A DNA stretch of 64,000 nt from Plantago ovata (lineage: Eukaryota; Streptophyta; Magnoliopsida; Lamiales; Plantaginaceae). Below the pieces are notes generated by a model, which worked only from the letters and a program-made list of their open reading frames with translations, ran no database searches and was not told the DNA's origin. The DNA is taken from contig CM051455.1 of NCBI GenBank assembly GCA_028274465.1, forward strand, positions 94,868,365 to 94,932,364, written 5' to 3'. This document shows, in pieces, positions 44,024 to 54,346 of this stretch. Each line of letters starts with the position of its first letter. The first letter of the stretch is position 1. A program made the translations under genes and the position numbers.

Positions 44024-45004
44024 ACGCTGGATGATGCATACATTATCCTTGAGGATGGTCGGGCGCTGTGTTTGGAGTGTAAACAGTCATCAATTAATAC
44101 AAGTACAGAAGAGTGTGAGGCTATGTATATGAAAATCAGAGATTTCTTGAAAGGTTTAGATATCAAGGTGGAACAGACTTTTCCATTACGCTTAGTCAAC
44201 AAAGAAACAATGGATGCAGCCACGGAAGGAGGCCTTAACTTTAGCTGCCTGGTGTATAATGAGGACAAGGCCGGGGCTGACTCTAAAAAAATAGTAATCA
44301 ATGAACTTCTTGTTCTATCTGGTTATCCAAGGTACTCTTAGTACTATTCACTTATTTCTTGTAGTATTAATTAATTATTGTTTTGTTATTATTAATAATT
44401 ATTGTTTGTACCACAAAAATAGGAAGTACTACTAATTGCAATCTTTTCCTAATCAACTTCAGGGTGGTAATTGGCCGCTTCATTGTCCGGTCGATGATGG
44501 ACGCATGGTTGTTAATTGACGGTATGGTATAACTCATTTATTGGGTGCTAGGGACGTAATCACTGCGAAATCTACTATAGAAAATGTGTAGTCCACACAT
44601 GAAATGAGATTCACAATTTCTATTAGAGAGTGTCATAGTGGTTCGTTGGTTAAGCCCTCCCCAACATCTAAAACATTGGGTGTAAAACAATACTTTCTCC
44701 TCCTTCCTTGTATTATTATTCATATTATTTTATTTCTTTTCTTCAAGGTTATACGTGTTCAAGTGTGAAAGTGAGAGTTGGTATCAAAGTCCTATTAAGT
44801 CATATGTGGTTGGAACATAAAATGGAGAAGGGCAAACCGTCTGAATTTGAGAAAAAGCTTGGTGAATATCATAAATACCTGATTGAAAACAGCCACCGTT
44901 CAGATAATAGAGATGGTTTCTGGGAGGGCAAAAAGGCAGTGGACAAGTATGGTCTCAAACATACTCTGGACAACATTTGCCGCACAGGATCCTTTCCAGA
45001 TTGA
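44024..45004 (+). pseudogene. DA1-like peptidase fragment with lost HExxH motif
   Basis: Resembles the C-terminal part of the plant ubiquitin-activated peptidase DA1 and its relatives, which limit organ growth. Three exons fit GT-AG: 44024-44331, 44463-44521 and 44748-45004. Family-like words include LEDGRALCLECKQS, FLKGLDIKVEQTFPL, VLSGYPR, AWLLIDGY, SHMWLE, FEKKLGEYHKYLIE and LDNICRTGSFPD. Where DA1 proteins have the zinc protease motif HEMMH, this reads RSMMD (44488-44502): both histidines and the glutamate are lost while the two methionines and the following AW stay. The ubiquitin-interacting and LIM exons are absent. It is either a dead fragment or a non-catalytic variant. Confidence 0.75.
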
Positions 45005-45533
45005 CCACTGCTATGAACTTGTACTCCACCTGTGTCTGTGTTCTACATCTCTTTCACAAGGTCAGAGAAGAGAACTTTAGATATATTAACACTTGGTTTC
45101 CCATTTTAAATTGTCAAATGCATTATATTATGTTATTGTCTGATTTCTTCAGGTTCTATATATCTTGGGAATCTCAGGGGCGAGGATTTGAAGTTCGGAG
45201 GACAAATTACAGGTGTAGTTCGATCGGAGGTTCGGGCCGGGGCATATTCTAAAAAAAAAATGAAGTATTAGCTAAATGTCTTTTCATTTTTAAATTCTAG
45301 GGGTTAGACACACTGTCCACTCCTCCACTGCTTGGGATGATGTAATTTTTGTAATAGCATCCAAAATGATGCACGTAATCAACTTTTTAAGTGAAATTTA
45401 TGGCCACTTTTTGTTTATATGGATATGTATTAAGCCATCTGGCTGGCTTGTGGAGTTTTTTACAAGTAACAGCAGTATCTTGTATCTTTAAAGGAAATGA
45501 AACATAAAAATTGATTTATACACTAGTAGTATC
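45005..45533. other. Non-coding flank of the Copia-2 insertion
   Basis: Possibly the 3' untranslated part of the DA1-like gene. No coding sequence is supported. The last five bases, GTATC (45529-45533), are the target site duplicated by Copia-2. Confidence 0.5.
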
Positions 45534-46363
45534 TGTAAGTGTTGCTGTTTTACGGAGGTTGACCTATAGGTTTACCTAGAGGTTCACTCAACCCCGTATT
45601 ACTGGAAACAGAGCACTTTACCGCCTTTTATTGTTTTACCTATTCTAACACTAATTGTTCCACAGCTGTAGTTGTTTTACTTGTGCAGGAAGTTTATTAG
45701 AACGTGGGAACTATCAAAATTCAAGAAGGAAAAGACTTATTCAAGGAAGAACTCTAAAAGGAAATCAAGTTCTAAAAGGACAAGGAGTCTTACATGAAGA
45801 GGGCGTTTCCTAGTAGAAGACTGAAGATCAAAACGTCCAGATTCATTCCCACGTTTCCTAAAGGATTTCGAACTAAGCCTTATCTACCACTATATATATG
45901 GAGCATCGACAGAAGAGAGATAACGACACAAGAGCAGAAAGTTCAATTTATAGAGTTATAGTTTTATAGTTTTATTTGTGTCTTTTACACTAGTTTATAT
46001 TCTAGACTTCTCTAACAACGTATTGAAGGTAGAATAGATAGATTGGGTTCTATATCATCTTATAGGTGACTAGTGTTGTTTTTCTAGAATAGATATTGAG
46101 AGTATACAGCGTTGTACGAACAAGATCTTTTCTAGTTGATTTTCTGCCTTGACTGGGCATTCAAGCAAGCTTACAAAAGCTGCTTGAAAAATTCCAAACA
46201 CAGGTTCTTCTTTACATTCCGCTGTGCTTTAATTTATATATATTATCTGTGTTTGTTAATCTGCAGGGTGACGTAGGTGTTCACTGAACCCCGTAGTCAA
46301 TCTAGGACCTATTGGCTGGTAATTTGTATCTAAAGCAAGTTATACCGATCCTACATTCTTTCA
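45534..46363 (+). repeat. 5' LTR of Copia-2
   Basis: 830 bases starting TGTAAGTGTTGCTG. A TATA-like ACTATATATATGGAGC lies at 45891-45906, a good core promoter. It ends TACATTCTTTCA. Confidence 0.95.
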
Positions 46364-46414
46364 ATTGGCATCTAGAGCTTGTTACTTTTCTTAAAGTAAT
46401 TGTTTTAGGTACTT
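46364..46414 (+). promoter_or_regulatory. Primer-binding site and leader of Copia-2
   Basis: TTGGCATCTAGAGC (46365-46378) right after the LTR matches the complement of initiator Met tRNA except for one inserted T and one substitution. A 50-base leader follows, then the gag ATG at 46415. Confidence 0.75.
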
Positions 46415-47668
46415 ATGATGGATTCAGCCAATCCTAACCTTGGAAGGTTACCTGTACTTGATGGAGCTAACTATGGTTACTGGCAATTAAGGTTGCGGAC
46501 ATATCTTAAGTCTTTGGATGCAGGTGTTTGGAGAGCTTGTGAAGTAGCTTATGTGCCTCCCATGAAAGAAAAGGACAAGAACAACGACGTTCTACCTAAG
46601 GATTTCAAAGACTATACTGATGAGGAGAAAACTAATGCTACTAACAATGAAAAAGCTCTCAATGTTATTTTCTCTTGGATCGATTTGCATATGTTTAAAC
46701 TTGTGCAGAATTGTGCTAATGCTAATGCAGCCTGGGAGACTCTTCAAAGCCACTGTGAAGGTGACACTACTGTGAAGGCGACCAGGGTTAGACTTTTGCA
46801 AAGCAAGTTTGAATTACTGCGCATGGAGGAAGATGAGGACATAGGTACTTATTTTACTAAAATTCTGGATATTGCTAATGAATCTCATAACCTTGGTGAA
46901 CCCATGGCCAGCAAAGTCCTAGTAAATAAAGCCCTTAGATCACTACCTCCTAGGTTCAATATCAAGATATCTGCTATTGAAGAAAGTCATAATTTAGCTA
47001 CGATGAGCTTAGATTCTCTAATGAACATCATGAAAAATTTTGAACTTCATCTCCAGAGTCAGGAAGAAAACTATGGTAGGAAATCCAATGTTTTTAAAAT
47101 TCCTGTCATAGCTAGTGATCAGGAGATAGATATCAATGATTTTGACCCTGAACATTCCAAAGCCTATATCATCCAAAAGTCTCATGCCTTGCTTAAGAAA
47201 CTGTCTAAGTATAGCAATGCCAAACCAAACTACAAGTCCGAAAGCTCCACATCCAAATATCCCTCCAAAGATAGTTACTCCAGCTCTTCCCACAACAAAG
47301 ATTCATCCACATCTTCCAACTCAAACTCCAGAGACCGTGACTCTATCCAATGTAGGGAGTGTAAAGGATGGGGTCACTATAAGAATGAATGCCCCAATTT
47401 TAGGAGACAAAGGGGTTTAAAGGTGAACTGGGTTACGACTGACTCCGATGATGAAAAAGAAGATGCGGAACCTGAAGAAGCAGAACAGGAAACAGATGTT
47501 ATAGCACTAAGAGCTGAAATTTGTGAGTCGCTTGAAGAGGTTGCACCAGAGGTTGACACAATCCCGGCCTCAACACCCTCTCAGGTATCTGATAACTCAC
47601 ATGATATTTTTGTCTACATAGCTCTGTTAGTTCTGATGCAGGGGAAGAGGATGTTAATGATGATGTGA
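46415..47668 (+). CDS. Copia-2 gag polyprotein part
   Basis: An intact 417-codon frame from ATG 46415 (MMDSANPNLGRLPVL) to TGA 47666. UBN2-type gag: LDGANYGYWQLRLRTYLKSL near residue 15, NANAAWETLQSHCEG near 105, LLQSKFELLRMEEDE and FTKILDIANESHNLG. A Ser/Lys-rich linker precedes a CCHC knuckle, CRECKGWGHYKNEC (47353-47394). The acidic tail (DDEKEDAEPEEAE) leads into a stretch where protease and integrase should start but pol is deleted. It likely still makes a particle protein able to package element RNA. Confidence 0.85.
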   Translation: MMDSANPNLGRLPVLDGANYGYWQLRLRTYLKSLDAGVWRACEVAYVPPMKEKDKNNDVLPKDFKDYTDEEKTNATNNEKALNVIFSWIDLHMFKLVQNCANANAAWETLQSHCEGDTTVKATRVRLLQSKFELLRMEEDEDIGTYFTKILDIANESHNLGEPMASKVLVNKALRSLPPRFNIKISAIEESHNLATMSLDSLMNIMKNFELHLQSQEENYGRKSNVFKIPVIASDQEIDINDFDPEHSKAYIIQKSHALLKKLSKYSNAKPNYKSESSTSKYPSKDSYSSSSHNKDSSTSSNSNSRDRDSIQCRECKGWGHYKNECPNFRRQRGLKVNWVTTDSDDEKEDAEPEEAEQETDVIALRAEICESLEEVAPEVDTIPASTPSQVSDNSHDIFVYIALLVLMQGKRMLMMM

Positions 47669-48427
47669 AGAGATTTGGTCTGGAAAGTGCAAAGCCGTTA
47701 AAAACTCCAATGGGCTCTACAGTGAAAATCAGCAGAGACGGGGTTGAGGAGAGTGTTGACCCAACCCTCTACAGATCCATGATTGGTAGCCTCCTATATC
47801 TTTCAGCCTCTCGCCCAGATATCATGTATGCAGTATGTGTGTGTGCTCGGTATCAGTCTGATCCCAAAATCACCCACTTGAATGCTGTCAAGAGAATCCT
47901 AAGGTATGTTTCTGGAACCATAGAACTTGGTATATGGTATACTAGAGATACTACTTTAAATCTTTGTGATTTTTCTGATTCTGATTGGGCCGGTGATTTT
48001 AGATGATAGGAAGTCTACTAGTGGAGGATGTTTCTATCTAGGAAATAACTTAGTTTCTTGGTTTAGAAAAAAGCAAAACTGTGTTTCTTTGTCAACAGCT
48101 AAAGCAGAATATCTTGCAGCTGGTAGTGGGGCTACTCAACTTTTGTGGTTAAAGTCTATGTTATCAGACTATGGTCTTAAGTGTGATTCAGTGTTACTTT
48201 TATGTGATAATTTGAGTGCTATTTATTTGTCGCATAACCCTGTACATCATGCTAGGTCTAAGCATATAGATATTATACACCATTTTCTGAGAGAACATGT
48301 TGAGGCTCATGTTTTAGACATTGAACATATAGAAACAACCAACCAACTTGCTGATTTGTTCACGAATCCATTGGATACTGAGAGATTTCTTAGTCTTAGG
48401 AGGTCTCTTGGTCTCTGCACTGTCTGA
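47666..48427 (+). pseudogene. Copia-2 residual RT end and RNase H
   Basis: Directly after the gag stop the frame picks up late RT: RFGLESAKPLKTPMGS (47670), SLLYLSASRPDIMYAVC (47790), then RNase H. The RNase H start FSDSDWAGD is followed by a small insertion (TTTAGATGAT near 47998-48008) that shifts frame before DRKSTSGGCF. Beyond are SLSTAKAEYLAAG, LCDNLSAIYLS, ARSKHIDIIHHFLREHV and TTNQLADLFTNPLD, to TGA 48425. Everything from protease through the RT catalytic core is absent. Confidence 0.85.
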
Positions 48428-50285
48428 AAAATAGGGTTGTCCCAGGAGTTGACTTAACACCACAGTCAACACCTGTAGTATGCATGTGGTGCGTGTGTCT
48501 GCATTTTTTATTTTTTATTTTTTTAGTGTGTTTGTTGCTACATGTATATTTCGCGTCAGTCTACGTACTATGTTGCAAGTAAGTTTGTTTGTAAGATTTC
48601 TTGGAATGCATGAGAAAGAGGAACTCTTTAAAAATTTCTAGTCCCTGTTGACCCTTGTTTTGCTCACTTATTGGAAGCCCTCTCCTAGAGCTTGAGCAGC
48701 TCAAATTTTTGTGATTGACAAACATAGTCTTTCATATCTAGGAACCTTGAATTTCCTATGAGCATATCTATGCCTTATTAACAGGAGAAAGAGCACATTA
48801 GGGGCCTTGAATTCTCTAATTGTAGCTAAACAAGTGCCGCAAAGGCCCGAAAGGCAAGGAAGGTAAAACTTGTCTCCGGTTTTCTGGCAATCTTTGGGTC
48901 TTAAGTCTATGAAGGTTTGAAAGAAAAAAAAATGCAAAAAGCTGCATTAAAAATTAATGAACAACATTTAAAAATATATTTTTGCAAAATCACCCATGGA
49001 CATTGCACTGAGATTTAAACAAAGACCAGAGAACATCTTGTTTCAAACGTCTTCAAAAATTGAAAAGGGAAAAATACAGGTGAGGCTTTTGATGATTACT
49101 GAGTTTCTTGATCGAGTGTTATTCAGGAGGTTGAACAACACCTTACCCAACACCTCTGGACCGTCTTGCGAAAGTATGTGTTTTCATTTTTTTTGCGTGT
49201 TTCTTTTCTTTCTTTTGAGTCTAGGTACACTCTGTGAGTTGTGTAGGTGGTGGTGTCCTAGTAGGTCTGTATTAAAGGGGAGTGCGCATATGCATTAGGG
49301 ACTATAAAGGATCGTATCTTTGTCTTTCGTTAAAGTGACTAATTGAGTTATTTTCTCCATAGACATATCCTCCATTAGTTTAATTCATAAAGTTTATCTT
49401 GCTATCTTACTCTTGAATCTCCTATAAAATTGTTTTGTATCTTGGTATACCATATATCTTGTGCTTTGGTTCTAACCTTTTTTTTACAGATATATTTGGA
49501 GCATACCAAAACTGATTTTCTGGAGAATCTTGACAAGTTATTCAAGTTTGCCCTTCCCTTCTCACAGTCCAAACAGTCCCTTAAACGGTTAGTTTTCTTT
49601 AAACAAAACCGTCCACCTTTCCCACAAACTCCAAAGCTCTTGCTTCTCTTGTTGTCTCTCAAATCTGACCAAAGCTAGTGCGTCTGCTACCCAATTCCTA
49701 CAGTTCCTGGTTCTTCTACTACTGATGTTTCTGGTACTCATTATGGTTCTCTATTGAGGTTTACTTTTTGATATGGCTACCTTCTAGCTTAGTTACTTTG
49801 TTAGGATGATATCTCTCCGGGATGTTGAGATTGAAACTAAGCGAGCTAGGGTAATAGAACTTTGTTAGGATGATATCTCTCCGGGATGTTGAGATTGACA
49901 CTACGGTCTGAGTTTCTTTTTGCCGAATCCACACCTCAAGGGGGAGAAGTGCACAGTTCATCATGAAGAAGAAGGGGTTCTGATCTAGGGGGAGAAGATT
50001 CACAAGTGGGAGAAGATGCAAAGTTATGCTAGGTTTGCTTGATGTGTTGTGATGATTTGGAATCTAACATGCTAGGTTTGCTTGATGTGTTGTGATAATT
50101 TGGAATCTAACATTTTGATCCTTATTTTGTTTTTTCCTTGAATTCTTATTCTGACAATTGATTTACTTCTAAAGTCTAAGTAGTATTTTCTGCATGTGTT
50201 TAAGTACTAAGCTATAGTTAGTTTTGTTGCATTAGTTATGTTTCATTGATCTAACTGTGCAGGTTTACTGATGTGTAGAATAGGC
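48428..50285 (+). other. Copia-2 long non-coding 3' region
   Basis: About 1.86 kb between RNase H and the polypurine tract, without a supported frame. It has two tandem duplications: a 62-base one (49796-49919, with GATGATATCTCTCCGGGATG twice) and a 43-base one (50026-50111). It also has several purine tracts like the real PPT: AAGGGGGAGAAG (49938), TAGGGGGAGAAG (49987) and GTGGGAGAAG (50006). Extra PPT-like copies are known from Sirevirus-type elements. Confidence 0.65.
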
Positions 50286-50299
50286 AAAAAGGGGGAGAT
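50286..50299 (+). promoter_or_regulatory. Polypurine tract of Copia-2
   Basis: AAAAAGGGGGAGAT immediately before the 3' LTR start at 50300. The usual plus-strand primer site. Confidence 0.85.
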
Positions 50300-51129
50300 T
50301 GTAAGTGTTGCTGTTTTACGGAGGTTGACCTATAGGTTTACCTAGAGGTTCACTCAACCCCGTATTACTGGAAACAGAGCACTTTACCGCCTTTTATTGT
50401 TTTACCTATTCTAACACTAATTGTTCCACAGCTGTAGTTGTTTCACTTGTGCAGGAAGTTTATTAGAACGTGGGAACTATCAAAATTCAAGAAGGAAGAG
50501 ACTTATTCAAGGAAGAACTCTAAAAGGAAATCAAGTTCTAAAAGGACAAGGAGTCTTACATGAAGAAGGCGTTTCCTAGTAGAAGACTGAAGATCAAAAC
50601 GTCCAGATTCATTCACACGTTTCCTAAAGGATTTCGAACTAAGCCTTACCTACCAATATATATATGGAGCATCGACAGAAGAGAGATAACGACACAAGAG
50701 CAGAAAGTTCAGTTTATAGAGTTATAGTTTTATAGTTTTATTTGTGTCTTTTACACTAGTTTATATTCTAGACTTCTCTAACAACGTATTGAAGGTAGAA
50801 TAGATAGATTGGGTTCTATATCATCTTATAGGTGACTAGTGTTGTTTTTCTAGAATAGATATTGAGAGTATACAGCGTTGTACGAACAAGATCTTTTCTA
50901 GTTGATTTTCTGCCTTGACTGGGCATTCAAGCAAGCTTAAAAAAGCTGCTTGAAAAATTCCAAACACAGGTTCTTCTCTACATTCCGCTGTGATTTAATT
51001 TATATATATTATCTGTGTTTGTTAATCTGCAGGTTGACGTAGGTGTTCACTGAACCCCGTAGTCAATCTAGGACCTATTGGCTGGTAATTTGTATCTAAA
51101 GCAAGTTATACCGATCCTACATTCTTTCA
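50300..51129 (+). repeat. 3' LTR of Copia-2
   Basis: 830 bases, almost identical to the 5' LTR. One of the few differences is ACTATATATA against CAATATATAT at the TATA-like site. It is preceded by the polypurine tract AAAAAGGGGGAGAT (50286-50299). Confidence 0.95.
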
Positions 51130-51134
51130 GTATC

Positions 51135-51685
51135 TTTTATTAAAACAACAAATCCTGCAACTAATTCGATTCCATTACATTCAGGATTTGTTTCCAATTT
51201 ATTTAGAATCTGAACTCTAGATAAGAGACTGCTACATTTGGAAGCCAAAATGGTGTAATATATGAAGATTAAGGAAGGCACAGTGTGATTGCTTTTCACG
51301 AGCCGTTATCACAAACCCAAGAATGATCTTTGTTAGAAATCATGAGAATAGACAGTTGCGTAGAGAGTTGAGCAACTCTCAACTAAACAAACAGAAGAAA
51401 AGAAAATATGAAGAACATAAATTGGTGCGGTACAGAACGTCAACCTACAACACAGTGGGTAGAGAGAGAAATGTCTAGAGAGAGAGAGAAAGAGAGAGAG
51501 ATCACGTGGGAGAGAGAGGGTGAGAGAGGAGCCAGTCTAGGTTAGCTAGAAGAAGAACTCAGGGCCACAGGTACGACGATTATAGACAGTGAGGTAGTAG
51601 CTTCAGCCGTAACCATGGTCGTATCTCTAGGAGTCAAGCGTATCGTATGGAAGGCACAGGAAGACAGGAGTAAGGCTGGACTAAG
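51135..51685. other. Flank of Copia-2 and 5' untranslated part of LINE-D
   Basis: 51135-51330 is the non-coding right flank of Copia-2. From about 51330 the sequence becomes purine-rich with a GA microsatellite at 51463-51535, interrupted by a CACGTG G-box (51503-51508). This probably is the 5' untranslated leader and internal promoter of LINE-D, but no defined start was found. Confidence 0.5.
51473..51535. repeat. GA-rich microsatellite
   Basis: Runs of GAGAGA broken by single changes, just upstream of LINE-D ORF1. It contains the G-box-like CACGTG at 51503-51508. Confidence 0.8.
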
Positions 51686-54346
51686 GTGGCTTCTAGGAAG
51701 CAGAGAGAGCTGGATATAAAAGAGAGGCCTTGCAGAGAAGATAGATTCCTTAACAAGGGAGAGGCTAGGGAGAGGGATCGTCAACGAAGGATCTTTAACA
51801 GAGTAATTTCAGAAAAATTCCTCAACATCTATATCTCTAATTTCCCGAATTATTGGACGGAGATAGGCATCAAGGAGAAGCTGAGTGACTTTGGGGAGGT
51901 GAAATCAGTGGCTTTACCTAAAAGAAAGAATAGAAAGGGATTTTTTTTTTGCTTTTGTAAGGTTTACAAAAAGTAGTAGAGATGAAGAGATTCTGGATGG
52001 CCTAAAAAAGCTTTGGGTGGGAAGTTATAAGCTCCTAGCAACCTTGGCGCGGGTAGAGGATCGTGCTGAGCTTTCTGAGAAGACCATCACGGGACTGGTT
52101 GTGGGAAGGAAGCATGTAGCTCCGGTTATCACAGATAGGCCGGAAAGGGGAACTTTGAGAAAAGATGGTGCTCCTGTAGTTTCAGCAGAGGAGAGGATTC
52201 AAGTTAACCAACAGGTACAAGCTCTAGAAGAGACAACTCAGAGCGAAGTTCCTCAACCAGGTGGCTCAGAGGACTCAATTATCTCGGATCCGGAGGAACA
52301 AGAGGATTTATCAAATTGGGCCGCCTTGTGTATTTTGGGTGATTCGGTCAGAGATTTGGCACCGGGCCAATTAGTAAATCTTTTGGACATTAATGGCCAC
52401 AAGGACTTCGCAGTTGCAAAATTCGCAGATTCTACCTGGGTTCTTGAACCTCCGAGTGAACTGTCCGGAAAAGCTTTTCTTGAAGTGGAGAAATCTTGGC
52501 TCAATCAATGGTTTATTAACATTCCTCCTTGGAACCCGTCTTTTGTTAACCGAAAAAGATTGGTTTCGATTCATGTTTACGGAATCCCATTACATCTTTG
52601 GCATTTTGATTCCTTTTTTCTCTTGGGGAGAAAATTCGGTAAGGTGATTGATATTCACCATAGTACCAAATCAAGAACGGACCTCCGGAAAGGAAAGGTT
52701 TTGGTCGAAACGGAATGCTTTGAGATTATCAGGAAGAAAACCTTTATTCAGAAAGGTGGTCAGATTTTCACAGTAAATCCTGTTGAAGAATTCGATGTTC
52801 AGACTGTGTCTTCTTTGAGGTCTAGAGCTGGAGGACGCCGTAGTTCGGAAGATGGTAAATCGGAATCTGACAGAACAGACATATTCTCCGGGAAGTCGTC
52901 AGATAAGTGTTGTGACAGTGATGATGAGGATCAGTGGAGCGATGAAGACAGGGGTATTTTGGGGTTTCATGAGGATTTCAAATTAGGTGAAGAGCTCGAG
53001 GAGGTGGACATTGACAAAGGAGGGTGTCAGTCTGACAAAAACGGCTATGAAGCTGTAGCAAGTCGTAGGTGGTCGACTGAAAAGGAGATTGAGCTCAGTC
53101 AACTTTCGAGAGTTCTAGAAACGCCAGTGGAGATTTTGAGAAAAATTAAAAATACTGTTTTGCTTTCTCAGGATAAGGCGGCTAACTTAATGGAGGGTGC
53201 TAACCCTATTGATACTGGGCCTCTTGTTAATGGGCCTCGCTTTCATGTTGGGCCACAATTGAGGGTGCAAGACTCTACTGTTCAAGACCCTACTGTTCCT
53301 CATTTAGGACCGGCTTCAGAGCTAGTGGTTGGTCCATCAAAGAGAGACGAATGTGGGCTAGTGGAAAAAAGGGTTCAAGTCATTTCGGACCTGGTTCAAA
53401 AGGACAACATTTCGTGTTTTGAGAATAATGAAGTTTCACTTCTTGAGCAGACTGGGGAGAGGGAGCGTTTGGAATTAAGACGATCTGATAACGCTCAAGT
53501 GGCTCTCCAAACGATCGATCTAGATGAGGATGTTAGGAAGAATGGAGGAGGTTTTCTGGTACCAGAAACTGAGTCAGTGGCCTGCTCAAGCAACGCTATT
53601 AGCACTCCATTGGAAGCCGATAAGGGGCCTAGTATTCTTTCGATTAGTGCGGTGGGTCTAGGTGGTGTGCCAGAAATGGAAGGGAGAAATTCCCTGACCC
53701 TTCGAATCCCTTTGACATAGCAAAAACCATTGAAAATATGGACTTGGCAAAGAAATTGGCAAAGGATAAGGAGATTTCTAAAGCGGCGTTGGAAGCTTTA
53801 CCCAAGGAGGGGGCGGTTGAGGATACAATTGAGTTACATTTTGAAGAAAATAATGAGCGTGATGGTTTTAAGGTTACAGTGTGAATCAAAAGAAGAAAAC
53901 CAAGAAAGACTAAAGGTGAATCCATTTTAAAATCTCAAGAGGATCTATATCATGGAGGTTTCTTCCCAAGTGTAGAAGAAATTAAAGTCTGTAATGGGAT
54001 TTTTTGGAAGAGGAAAGTGAGGGAGGAAGCAGAGATTTCATTCCAGTTGGCCTTGAATATGGAGTTAGTTGGTGATGGAGATATGCAAAAAGTCCAAGAG
54101 GTTTTTGAGAACTTTGAGAAGAGAGAGAGGGCTGTTTGGGAAGATGGTGACCTGTTAAAGAAGACAGAGGAGGAATTTATTGCGGTTGGTGAGGATGTAA
54201 ATTCAGAGGCTTTAATTGCTAAGGATGTTAATGAGTTAGGTGACTTGGTCCCTTTGGAAGCTAATGCTGCTATTTTGAAGACCGTTGCTACTCTGGGGGA
54301 GTACTTGAGGAGAATCCAAGTTTTAAATGAACATTCTAAACTTTAA
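51686..54346 (+). pseudogene. LINE-D ORF1 (RRM RNA-binding protein)
   Basis: RNA-binding ORF1. The RRM starts NIYISNFPNYWTEIGIKEKL (51821-51880). The RNP1 box GF..AFVRF is split by a run of ten T (51941-51950) that shifts the frame by one: the upstream frame stops at 51974, and the downstream one (AFVRFTKSS) leads into 52017-53720. That long frame has a DUF4283-like middle (FLEVEKSWLNQWFINIPPW, 52470-52530; IHVYGIPLHLWHFDSF, 52570-52617) and acidic Ser-rich stretches. A stop and frame change at about 53720 leads into 53730-54346, with a stop at 53882. The last frame ends at 54343, overlapping the ORF2 start. One base in a homopolymer accounts for the first break. Confidence 0.75.

Larger units (their letters stand above)
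45534..51129 (+). mobile_element. Copia-2, young internally deleted Copia element
   Basis: Two 830-base LTRs (45534-46363 and 50300-51129), TG...CA ends, and a perfect 5-bp target duplication GTATC at 45529-45533 and 51130-51134. The PBS, an intact gag frame and a polypurine tract are present. Pol is missing from protease to late RT. Only about a dozen differences between LTRs were counted by eye (roughly 1.4 percent), so the insertion is young. It would need proteins from a complete relative to move. Confidence 0.95.

Noticed and set aside
48996-49678. Frames of 80-100 codons in the Copia-2 3' region
   Set aside because: No motif, poor start context and T-rich composition. Treated as non-coding.
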